A stretch of 6,032 bases of DNA from an uncultured Bacilli bacterium (GTDB lineage Bacteria; Bacillota_I; Bacilli_A; RF39; UBA660): assembly GCA_934096535.1 (NCBI GenBank), contig CAKOMC010000060.1, forward strand, positions 1 to 6,032. Direction: 5' to 3'. Of the stretch, positions 1-5,891 are shown piece by piece. How positions within the stretch are numbered: the first letter of the stretch is position 1; every line of letters starts with the position of its first letter. Both the position numbers and the translations under genes were made by a program. The notes below the pieces were generated by a model that saw only the letters and a list, made by a program, of their open reading frames with translations, did no database searches and was not told the origin of the DNA.

Positions 1-1470
1 GTTGAACGCCCCGACATTAATAATACTTTTATGGAAAAGTTAGCCTTCCAGTGTTCTAATGTTATGGGTAAAACATTCAATATGGCTCATCCCTTATTAG
101 ATGCTGAGTCGGCTGAACTTCGTATGAATTTTATTCACGAATCAATTGCCACCAATGGAATTGCTTGTTTAATTCGTAAAACTCCGGCTAAAATTCGTTT
201 AAATAAAGAAAAGTTATTAAATGAAGAATATATTACCGAAACCTTACATGATTTTTTAATGAATTGTGTGGCTGGTCACTGTAATATTATTATTGCTGGA
301 GAGACTGGTTCTGGTAAAACTGAGCTTTTAAAATACTTAGCCAGTCATATTAAAGAAAATGAAAAAATTATTACGATAGAAGATACTTTGGAGTTGCACT
401 TAGATCGTATTTTCCCCCATCGTGATATCGTGGCAATGAAAACTAATAACATTTGTAGTTATACGGATGTTTTAGTAGCCTGCATGCGTCAGAACCCTAT
501 TTGGATTTTACTATCCGAGGTTCGTTCCGGTGAGGCCGTTATGTCGGTTCGTAACGCTATATCATCAGGGCATAATATTTTATCAACTATCCATGCTGAT
601 AAAGCCTCATCTATTCCCCTTCGTATGTATTCCTTAATGGAATCTAGCCAAGATGTTGAACAATTCTTAAATACTATTCATAGATATGTTCAAGTTGGTG
701 TTTATGTTAAAGGTTACTTTAGTAAGAAATTTAATCGTTTTCAAAGAGAAATTATTGAAGTATGTGAATTTTATGTTGATGAGAATAATAAACCTTGTAC
801 TAATGAAATCTATAAAAAAGCTTTAGATGGTCATTATAGTTTAAAAAATCCGACTCAACATTTACTAGATTATTTAAGTATTCAAAATGTTTTCTTAGAT
901 AAAGATACTTTCCATATTGGTAATAATTCTGAATATGATGGTGATATTGAAGAAGATTTAAAGAAGTATCATGAAGAAGAAGCGGCTGGCAAAACTAATA
1001 ATACACCGGCAAGTGGTGCGGATATAAATAGAGAACCGGTAAATAACCTGGTTAATAATGATAGTAGTAAAAGTTCTAATACCGCTAATCAACCAGCAAG
1101 TAATACTCCAAATAATGTTACTAACAATACTCAAGCAACTCCGGTTTTAGACCAAGTAAGTAATTTAAATGGAGTATGGATAGCAAATAATACTAATTTA
1201 AACAATAGTTTAAATCAAATACAAACAAGTCCAACCAACTTAAATAATAATCCTGCTAGTTTTGGTAATAACATTTTTGCTAGTCAAACAGTTGCTCAAA
1301 ATCCTGTAAGTCCAGTAAATAATGCTCCTAATGTTAATGGCGCTTTTAATAGTCAAAGTATTACTAATAATCAAAGTACTACTGGTAATAATACTAATCC
1401 AAGTTTTAATGGTAGTGTTACAGGAAATATTTCAAATCCAAACCCAAGTAGTCAAGAAGAAGTTTTATAG
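1..1470 (+). CDS. cpaF: CpaF/TadA-like secretion ATPase, 5'-partial, with Asn-rich C-terminal tail
   Basis: This is the hexameric ATPase that powers assembly or export in Tad/type IV pilus-like systems, acting at the cytoplasmic face of the membrane. The frame is open to base 1 (VERPDINNTF precedes the first Met at 31), so the N-terminus lies outside the window. Counting from the Met at 31, the Walker A motif GETGSGKTE is at residues 90-98 (298-324), the Asp box ITIEDTLEL at 114-122, a Walker B-type segment WILLSEVRSGEA at 158-169 (Ser where many homologues have Gly before the Glu), and the His box GHNILSTIHAD at 180-190. The ATPase core ends near residue 300. An acidic linker follows, then about 160 residues rich in Asn, Ser, Thr and Pro (about 27% Asn). 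The stop overlaps the AGGAGG ribosome site (1469-1474) of the next gene, so the two are co-translated. Family assignment is firm; the secreted substrate is unknown. Confidence 0.9.
   Translation, partial: VERPDINNTFMEKLAFQCSNVMGKTFNMAHPLLDAESAELRMNFIHESIATNGIACLIRKTPAKIRLNKEKLLNEEYITETLHDFLMNCVAGHCNIIIAGETGSGKTELLKYLASHIKENEKIITIEDTLELHLDRIFPHRDIVAMKTNNICSYTDVLVACMRQNPIWILLSEVRSGEAVMSVRNAISSGHNILSTIHADKASSIPLRMYSLMESSQDVEQFLNTIHRYVQVGVYVKGYFSKKFNRFQREIIEVCEFYVDENNKPCTNEIYKKALDGHYSLKNPTQHLLDYLSIQNVFLDKDTFHIGNNSEYDGDIEEDLKKYHEEEAAGKTNNTPASGADINREPVNNLVNNDSSKSSNTANQPASNTPNNVTNNTQATPVLDQVSNLNGVWIANNTNLNNSLNQIQTSPTNLNNNPASFGNNIFASQTVAQNPVSPVNNAPNVNGAFNSQSITNNQSTTGNNTNPSFNGSVTGNISNPNPSSQEEVL
988..1467 (+). 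other. Low-complexity Asn/Ser/Thr/Pro-rich tail of the secretion ATPase
   Basis: The last 160 residues contain 43 Asn by direct count, many Ser, Thr, Gln and Pro, no Cys, and few charged residues except at the two ends. This composition predicts a disordered segment. There is no exact tandem repeat, only recurring NN, NNT and NPS-like patches. It follows the acidic stretch DIEEDLKKYHEEEAA. Such a tail is not part of the minimal CpaF fold. Its role is unknown; a flexible linker or docking arm to partner proteins is a guess. Confidence 0.85.
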
Positions 1471-1481
1471 GAGGAATAAAA

Positions 1482-2384
1482 ATGGAGTTAATAATTTTAA
1501 TTGCTTTAGCACTTTTTGCTTTCTCATATCGAAGTAGTGCTGATACATCTGCTAGTGGCGCCTTTAAATTTATTCAAAATGGGGTAACTAACCTTTATGA
1601 TAAATATGCTCCCTACACTTATAAGCAAGTTAGAGAAAAAACTAAGGAATTAGGAGAAGAATATACCCCTAAACAATATATGGGTCAAGTCGTCTTATTT
1701 GGCGTTGTAGCGGGTGGTATTGCTTATCTATACTTCTATAACTTATTTATAACAGTTATCTATGCTTTAATTGCTATTGCCTTTATTCCTTATCTATCTT
1801 ATTTGCGTACGCAAAGGATTTATTCCGAGTATATCTTTGAGCAAATTCAAACCTATACAACCAATGTTATCATGGAATTTAATACGACTCAGAGTTTTGT
1901 TAAATCCCTAGAGGGTGTAGTAGAATCGGGTATCTTAGAAAAACCGGTTGTTGATGATGTAAAAACCATGATTGATATGGCTTATGCTAATGGTACTATC
2001 GACCAGTCAATTGCTTATTTTAATGAAAAATATCCCTATTATATGGTTAAAAATATGCACCAACTTTTCTATCAGATTACCAAAGAAGGTTCCAGAGATG
2101 CCGGGGAGTCTTTAGAAAATATGTCCTTAGATATTGATGCCTTAGTAGAAAGTGTATACCGTGATAGAATGGATAGAGCAAACTTCCATAAAAAGTTCTT
2201 AACTTTCGGTATGGCTCTATTCTTACTTGCCGCCGTTATGCAATTTTTGTTAGGAAAAGACTCATATATTAAACTACTTGATATGTGGTATGTACAATTA
2301 ATCTTACATTTAATAATTATTATTAACTGTTACTTCTTACTTACGGGTGAGAAATATTATAATGAAGATGTGGGGGTAGAGTAA
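1482..2384 (+). CDS. Type II secretion system F family membrane protein (TadB-like)
   Basis: This is probably one of the two inner-membrane platform proteins that couple the CpaF ATPase to pilin or pseudopilin assembly. The 300 residues start with a short hydrophobic segment (residues 1-16). Two close membrane helices follow at about 68-85 and 87-106. A cytoplasmic helical domain of T2SSF type spans about 118-225 (FEQIQTYTTNVIMEFNTTQS, later ENMSLDIDALVESVYRDRM), and two C-terminal helices lie at about 239-257 and 268-287. This layout matches TadB. The start is fixed by AGGAGG at 1469-1474, which overlaps the stop of the ATPase gene. The next gene begins 2 bases after this stop. Sequence identity to named TadB proteins appears low, so the assignment rests on topology, the T2SSF-like domain and the gene order ATPase-TadB-TadC. 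Confidence 0.75.
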   Translation: MELIILIALALFAFSYRSSADTSASGAFKFIQNGVTNLYDKYAPYTYKQVREKTKELGEEYTPKQYMGQVVLFGVVAGGIAYLYFYNLFITVIYALIAIAFIPYLSYLRTQRIYSEYIFEQIQTYTTNVIMEFNTTQSFVKSLEGVVESGILEKPVVDDVKTMIDMAYANGTIDQSIAYFNEKYPYYMVKNMHQLFYQITKEGSRDAGESLENMSLDIDALVESVYRDRMDRANFHKKFLTFGMALFLLAAVMQFLLGKDSYIKLLDMWYVQLILHLIIIINCYFLLTGEKYYNEDVGVE

Positions 2385-2386
2385 TT

Positions 2387-3175
2387 ATGTATTTTGAAAT
2401 ATTGGGTTTATCTGTTCTTTATATCTTTGTTTTAAACTATACTAAAGTTATTGATATAAAAAAATGTATTAATGATAATGTTGGTTACTTCTTAAGATTT
2501 AAAGAAAGTGATTATGACTTTTTAGTTAGAACTCGTTATGGCGAAGGGGTTGATCCTGACTACTTATTTGGCAAAAGAATTACTCAAGGGTTAGTAGTAG
2601 GGTTACTAGTTATTTGTTTCTTTATTAATAAGTTTAGTTATATTTATGTCATTGTAGCAATTGTGGCCGGTATTTTAATGTTTAAATCTAGTTATAGTAA
2701 TTTAAAGAGTTATTATAAAAATAACCTACACACGATTGATGCCATGTTACCACATTACTTAAAAGGCTTAGAAATTCTAATTCAACACTATACCGTACCG
2801 GTTGCTATTGCTAAAAGTGTTGATACGGCGCCTGAAATCTTTAAAAAAGGTTTATTAGAAATGATTGCTAAGATTAATTCTGGTGATAGTTCGATTGAAC
2901 CTTATATGGAGTTTGCTAGAACTTATCCGGTAAGAGATTCGATGCGTATGATGCGTTTGTTATATCGTTTAGGTTTAGGTCGTCAAGATAGAAAGCAAGA
3001 ACAGTTATTAAATTTTTCTAGATCTATTTCTTCTTTACAACAGAAGGCTCGTGATACGAAGTATAAAGAAAGATTAGATAAGATGGAAAATAAGACGATG
3101 AGTATGCTTATTTCAACTGGTCTTGGTGTTATGATTTTACTTGTTCTTGCGGTAATGCAAATGATGAATGGTTAA
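2387..3175 (+). CDS. Type II secretion system F family membrane protein (TadC-like)
   Basis: This is the probable second platform protein of the same machine, a likely partner of the preceding TadB-like protein. Its 262 residues contain an N-terminal membrane helix (1-17), a pair of helices at about 66-80 and 83-99, a helical cytoplasmic domain at about 115-220 and a final helix at about 237-258 (STGLGVMILLVLAVMQMM). The cytoplasmic part, with LPHYLKGLEILIQHYTVP and a later basic stretch DRKQEQLLNFSRSISSLQQK, resembles T2SSF-type domains. The gene starts 2 bases after the previous stop, with a G-rich site GGGGGTAG at 2372-2379 inside the upstream coding end, which indicates coupled translation. 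A terminator follows 5 bases after its stop, so this is the last gene of the operon. TadB and TadC labels could be interchanged; order and length favour TadC. Confidence 0.72.
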   Translation: MYFEILGLSVLYIFVLNYTKVIDIKKCINDNVGYFLRFKESDYDFLVRTRYGEGVDPDYLFGKRITQGLVVGLLVICFFINKFSYIYVIVAIVAGILMFKSSYSNLKSYYKNNLHTIDAMLPHYLKGLEILIQHYTVPVAIAKSVDTAPEIFKKGLLEMIAKINSGDSSIEPYMEFARTYPVRDSMRMMRLLYRLGLGRQDRKQEQLLNFSRSISSLQQKARDTKYKERLDKMENKTMSMLISTGLGVMILLVLAVMQMMNG

Positions 3176-3179
3176 GTTT

Positions 3180-3205
3180 AGAACTCTTTATTGAGTTCTT
3201 TTTTT
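3180..3205 (+). terminator. Intrinsic terminator of the Tad-like operon
   Basis: AGAACTC (3180-3186) and GAGTTCT (3193-3199) form a perfect 7-bp stem with a 6-base TTTATT loop. Counting from the end of the stem, six more T residues follow (3200-3205). It sits immediately after the TadC-like gene and has the standard form of a Rho-independent terminator. It marks the 3' end of the secretion operon. Confidence 0.88.
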
Positions 3206-3221
3206 AAATTTAGGATTACTT

Positions 3222-3238
3222 CCCAGCCCACCCCACCC
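3222..3238 (-). other. Four-tract G-quadruplex motif on the minus strand
   Basis: The + strand reads CCCAGCCCACCCCACCC, so the minus strand carries GGGTGGGGTGGGCTGGG: four G-tracts of at least three bases with loops of 1, 1 and 2 bases. Such short loops fit the canonical pattern for a very stable quadruplex, with a C-rich i-motif partner on the + strand. It lies 17 bases after the operon terminator and about 30 bases before a large palindrome. In DNA this AT-rich such a run is unlikely by chance. Whether it folds or acts in the cell is not shown by the sequence. Confidence 0.7.
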
Positions 3239-3266
3239 TAAAAAAGTAAGGTTTGAAAACGAGTTT

Positions 3267-3303
3267 TTTTCAATTTTGCCACCGGCGGTGGCAAAATTGG
3301 AAA
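3267..3303. repeat. Large GC-cored palindrome (hairpin), possible dispersed intergenic repeat
   Basis: CAATTTTGCCACC (3271-3283) and GGTGGCAAAATTG (3287-3299) are perfect 13-base inverted arms around GGC. One T-G wobble and three T-A pairs extend the stem to 17 bp (3267-3303). Neither strand has a T-run after the hairpin; the T-tract lies 5' of it on the + strand, so it does not look like an intrinsic terminator. It also lies upstream of the predicted promoter of the next gene, so it would not be in that mRNA. A REP-like dispersed element or a protein-binding or DNA-structure site fits best, but one window cannot show whether it recurs. Confidence 0.8.
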
Positions 3304-3331
3304 TGTATAGAAAAAATAAAAAGTTGATTTA

Positions 3332-3362
3332 TTGCTATAATTAGTTATTTATCTGATATAAT
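3332..3362 (+). promoter_or_regulatory. Sigma-A-type promoter with extended -10 for the 499-residue gene
   Basis: TGATATAAT at 3354-3362 is a perfect extended -10 element (TGn followed by TATAAT). A weak -35, TTGCTA, lies at 3332-3337 with a 19-base spacer; the extended -10 can compensate for a poor -35. Transcription would start near 3369 and leave a leader of about 55 bases before the ATG at 3424. A second TATAAT at 3336-3341 has no good -35 partner. Confidence 0.65.
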
Positions 3363-3423
3363 AAAGAAAGTTGGAAGGTTTAATCGTTTCAAGATTAATA
3401 ATGAATTAAGCGTGAGGTAAAAA

Positions 3424-4923
3424 ATGAATAAAGAATATTTAAGTGATTTTAGTAAAGAGGAAATTTATGATTTATATGATGCTGTGGTAATAAAAAATAA
3501 AAAGCTTTATGATAATATTACTAAGAATAAAATGATTGATATGATATTTAAAGAATATCAAGATTATCATAATATAATTAGTATTTGTACTTTAAAAGAG
3601 TTAAATCTCTTAAAGAAAATAGTGGCTAAAGGCGCATTAAAGCCCGATGAATATGATGATAATGGAGAGACCGACTTTATTATTGATAATTTAGAGAATA
3701 AGCTTCTAATTACGAGTTTAGGCGCTACTTTAAAAATTATGGATGGATTAGAAGAAGTAGTAAAAACGGCTGTAGAAAACATGAAGGTATCAGAAATAAA
3801 AAGACAAGAGAAATTAATTATTCCATTATTGGGGCTTTTAAAAGTAATGGGAATTGAACAACTTTCTAATTTGGTTTTAATAATTAAAAAAGTTTATAAT
3901 GTCGATAAAGAGTTAGATACAATTCTGAGTCATAGTTTACTATTTAACTATTATTGCTTTATAACGGATATTGAGGAATTTAAGTTTGTTGCTATTTACC
4001 GACCTTACATGGAATATATTGATGAATTAGTGGATTTATATAAAAATAAAGAATTTGGAATTAAAATGTTTAATGATGAAATTCTAACTAGTATTTTTTA
4101 CTACGAATATGATAAAAAAGATAAGACTGTTAGTAAATTGATGCAAAGATTAAACTATAGATTTATCAGAGAAGATGCCAATTTAATCGCTCTTTTCGAT
4201 GCTGATCGTAAACAATTTAAAAATCTTGTTAGTAATGTATTAACTTCTAAAGATGTTGATACCTTATTAAATAAACTACCTTCTAGTGCTTTTAAAGGCT
4301 TATCTAAAGAACAGTATGCCAAAATTATCTTAGAAGAGCAAAAAGCTTCAAGCGAAATGGATTATAATTATAAAAAGCAAACGGCAAGTTCTTGTCTTAG
4401 TGCGGACGACACTGATTTATTCTATAAAACTTATTTTGCTATTTTAGAATATACTAATAATTATTATCATGTAAATAAAATAAAAATTTATAAACAAAAA
4501 GGTATAAATCCTAGTAACTTAGTACCCGTAATTACTAAATTTATCGAAAACAAAGAGATGCTAGTAGAAAAATTTGAGAAAGAAAATCCTTATAAATTTA
4601 ATCAAGAAGAATTAGAAATAGTACGAGATTATAAAAAGGGAGTAGCGGGTTTATTTATGATTGTTAAGTATGAAAAAGATTATACGATGATTATTTCTAT
4701 GGAAAAAGCTTATATGTTAAAAGGATTAACTTGTCCAATGGACGAAATTGTTCCTTATAATGAATTACCATATCCCGCTATGATGACGCTTCTACCGTTT
4801 AAAGGAATGATTACTTATGATGGTATTTTAGCTGGTTATGGAGATGGTATAAAAATGAGTGCAGTTATGAGACAAAAAATTATTGCTGAGGCGGAAAGTT
4901 TAGAAAAAAATTACCATTTATAA
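3424..4923 (+). CDS. Hypothetical soluble helical protein, 499 residues
   Basis: I do not recognise this family with confidence. The protein is charged (rich in Lys, Glu, Asp, Tyr, Asn), has no signal peptide and no convincing membrane helix, and reads as mostly alpha-helical. The N-terminus (residues 7-46, FSKEEIYDLYDA to MIDMIFKEY) recalls a short SAP- or Rho-N-like helix-turn-helix pattern, but only loosely. The centre is long and repeat-like without a visible catalytic motif. The last 42 residues contain PFKGMITYDGIL (458-469), a short beta-type motif that I have seen at the C-terminus of other uncharacterised Bacillota proteins of this size. GTGAGGT (3412-3418) is the ribosome site, 5 bases before the ATG. 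The gene has its own promoter and appears monocistronic. A regulatory or nucleic-acid role would be a guess. Confidence 0.85.
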   Translation: MNKEYLSDFSKEEIYDLYDAVVIKNKKLYDNITKNKMIDMIFKEYQDYHNIISICTLKELNLLKKIVAKGALKPDEYDDNGETDFIIDNLENKLLITSLGATLKIMDGLEEVVKTAVENMKVSEIKRQEKLIIPLLGLLKVMGIEQLSNLVLIIKKVYNVDKELDTILSHSLLFNYYCFITDIEEFKFVAIYRPYMEYIDELVDLYKNKEFGIKMFNDEILTSIFYYEYDKKDKTVSKLMQRLNYRFIREDANLIALFDADRKQFKNLVSNVLTSKDVDTLLNKLPSSAFKGLSKEQYAKIILEEQKASSEMDYNYKKQTASSCLSADDTDLFYKTYFAILEYTNNYYHVNKIKIYKQKGINPSNLVPVITKFIENKEMLVEKFEKENPYKFNQEELEIVRDYKKGVAGLFMIVKYEKDYTMIISMEKAYMLKGLTCPMDEIVPYNELPYPAMMTLLPFKGMITYDGILAGYGDGIKMSAVMRQKIIAEAESLEKNYHL

Positions 4924-5000
4924 GGTGATAAAATTACCATATGAGTATTACATGAGTACAGTTATTAACCTAAAAAACGACTCAAAAATGGAGGAATTAA

Positions 5001-5345
5001 ATGGAAAAAACAAATGCGAATGATTATTTAAATAAGGATGTTGTTGTAAAAATTGATAGAAAATTAGGAAGCAATCATCCTAAACATGGATTTTTATACA
5101 TGTTAAACTATGGATACTTACCGAATACAATCAGTGGTGATGGTGAAGAATTAGACGCCTATGTTGTTGGCGTATTTGAACCAGTTGCAGAATTTGAAGG
5201 GCATGTCATAGCAATTATCCATAGGACAAATGATGATGATGATAAATTAGTAGTCGCTCCACAAGGAATAGACTATTCTGATGATGCGATTAGGGCAATG
5301 ACTGAATTTCAAGAAAGATTTTTTAAATCAATAATAATTAGATGA
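5001..5345 (+). CDS. Short inorganic pyrophosphatase-family protein
   Basis: The protein belongs to the soluble family I inorganic pyrophosphatases, which hydrolyse PPi to two phosphates in the cytoplasm with Mg2+. Visible signatures are HPKHGFLYMLNYGYLPNT (26-43), which matches the family's YGYxxxT region, GDGEELDAYV (46-55) as the metal-binding DGDxxD motif, and NDDDDKLVVAP (77-87), which corresponds to the second Asp/Lys cluster. The middle Asp of DGDxxD is Glu here (E49), while D47 and D52 are kept. At 114 residues it is much shorter than the usual 170-180, lacking N-terminal and late loop segments, yet the final TEFQERFF helix resembles the family's C-terminal helix, so it looks compact and not truncated. 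The start is fixed by GGAGGA at 4990-4995, 5 bases ahead. Pyrophosphatase activity is likely but a related phosphohydrolase role is possible. Confidence 0.82.
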   Translation: MEKTNANDYLNKDVVVKIDRKLGSNHPKHGFLYMLNYGYLPNTISGDGEELDAYVVGVFEPVAEFEGHVIAIIHRTNDDDDKLVVAPQGIDYSDDAIRAMTEFQERFFKSIIIR

Positions 5346-5355
5346 GGAATTTTTA

Positions 5356-5415
5356 ATGCTTAAAATAATAAAATCTAAACTCTTGGTAGTATGTAAAACT
5401 ATTTTCACTACCTAA
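5356..5415 (+). CDS. Possible 19-residue peptide or remnant of a gene start
   Basis: An ATG at 5356 opens a short frame (MLKIIKSKLLVVCKTIFTT) ending at TAA 5413-5415. GAGG at 5344-5347, overlapping the stop of the pyrophosphatase gene, is 8 bases ahead and could serve as ribosome site. The peptide is basic and hydrophobic, like the start of a membrane or exported protein. Because the DNA after it appears decayed, a truncated gene start is as likely as a real small protein. Confidence 0.2.
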   Translation: MLKIIKSKLLVVCKTIFTT

Positions 5416-5428
5416 ACTCTGATATAGT
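5402..5428 (+). promoter_or_regulatory. Weak candidate promoter with extended -10
   Basis: TGATATAGT at 5420-5428 is an extended -10 element that differs by one base from the one before the 499-residue gene. The best -35 candidate is TTTTCA at 5402-5407 with a short 15-base spacer. It would serve the broken gene that starts at 5498. The poor -35 and the overlap with a coding remnant keep confidence low. Confidence 0.25.
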
Positions 5429-5495
5429 GAATATCCTTATGAAAAATTTGATGGATAATGATGATGAATAGTACTTTGTTGAAATGGAGAATTGA
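5423..5495 (+). pseudogene. Decayed 3' end of an unidentified gene
   Basis: Two frames together read like one protein end. One frame gives YSEYPYEKFDG (5423-5455) and stops at TAA. A second frame, with one internal TAG, gives NDDE, then YFVEMEN and TGA at 5493-5495. That stop lies 2 bases before the ATG of the next gene, and the ribosome site of the next gene is inside the EMEN codons, which is the normal layout of an operon junction. This suggests a gene end that has since gained a frameshift and a stop. I cannot name the parent family. It could also be chance in AT-rich DNA. Confidence 0.3.
5486..5490 (+). promoter_or_regulatory. Ribosome binding site of the broken lipoprotein gene
   Basis: GGAGA sits 7 bases before the ATG at 5498. 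It shows that 5498 was the original start, although the frame from that ATG now stops after 26 codons and the long downstream frame is shifted by one base. Confidence 0.55.
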
Positions 5496-5497
5496 TT

Positions 5498-5891
5498 ATG
5501 AAAAAAAACAATTTTAACTATTTTATTATGTGGGGTTATGGTATTGGGGATGAATGGTTTTGGAAAGCAAAAAAATGAATTTGATATAGGAAATAAGTCT
5601 GATATTAAAATTTCACAAAATGATGTTATAATGACTATTAAAGAAGGAATATTAACAAATAAAAGTGCAACTCTAGTTTTAACCAATAATAATGATAAAA
5701 TCAAAACTCTTGCTGAAAAGTCAGAGTGGATAGGAAACGATGAGGCACATTATGTAAAGATACAGGATGATAGAGATATCAATGATATGAAGAAATTCAT
5801 TGATGCTTTAGTATACTTTATTTCGATGTCATTGATTGTTGATGATGCTGAAACTATGAAGTCCAAAAAGGAGAATAATAAAAATGAGTAA
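5498..5891 (+). pseudogene. Frameshifted chimera: lipoprotein/Ig-like family head joined to a DUF4145-like tail
   Basis: The ATG at 5498 has a good ribosome site, but after it comes a run of eight A residues; seven would read MKKTILTILLCGVMVLG, a lipoprotein-type signal peptide, and continue into the long open frame to 5891. With eight, the product is a 26-residue nonsense peptide. The signal is followed by MNGFGKQKNEFDIGNKSDIK: the position where the family has the lipobox Cys (TGCG) is Phe, so lipid anchoring would be lost. The segment to about 5696 (up to LTNNND) resembles the start of Bacillota lipoproteins with an Ig-like domain. From about 5700 (IKTLAEKSEWIGNDEAHYV) the sequence changes and resembles the C-terminal part of DUF4145 proteins, including the conserved GND-AH pattern. 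The stop overlaps the next start by 8 bases. Family names are from memory of similar proteins, not a search. A fresh start at 5538 or A-tract slippage could still yield protein. Confidence 0.55.
5868..5873 (+). promoter_or_regulatory. Ribosome binding site of the right-edge gene
   Basis: AAGGAG lies 10 bases before the ATG at 5884 and inside the coding end of the preceding frame. With the ATGAGTAA overlap this supports translational coupling between the two. Confidence 0.6.

Noticed and set aside
1322..1537. 71-residue + strand frame inside the ATPase tail
   Set aside because: It is an out-of-frame shadow of the Asn-codon-rich tail and the next gene's start, with Leu/Ile/Val runs from the shifted reading and no ribosome site.
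3567..3782. 71-residue minus-strand frame
   Set aside because: It is fully antisense to the well-supported 499-residue gene and has no promoter or ribosome site.
4908..4940. Direct repeat AAATTACCAT (4908-4917 and 4931-4940) and a 6-bp hairpin at 4924-4938 after the 499-residue gene
   Set aside because: The hairpin is short, contains a G-T pair and has no T-run, so it is not a convincing terminator; a 10-base AT-rich repeat this close can arise by chance.
4952..5023. 23-residue frame MSTVINLKNDSKMEELNGK... overlapping the pyrophosphatase start
   Set aside because: It has no ribosome site and overlaps a well-supported start in another frame.
5385..5412. Inverted repeat GGTAGT/ACTACC as a terminator after the pyrophosphatase gene
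   Set aside because: The arms are 6 bases with a 16-base loop and no T-tract follows.
5408..5704. 98-residue minus-strand frame
   Set aside because: It is antisense to the lipoprotein-like head, where sense-strand coding character is clear, and it reads as a hydrophobic shadow.
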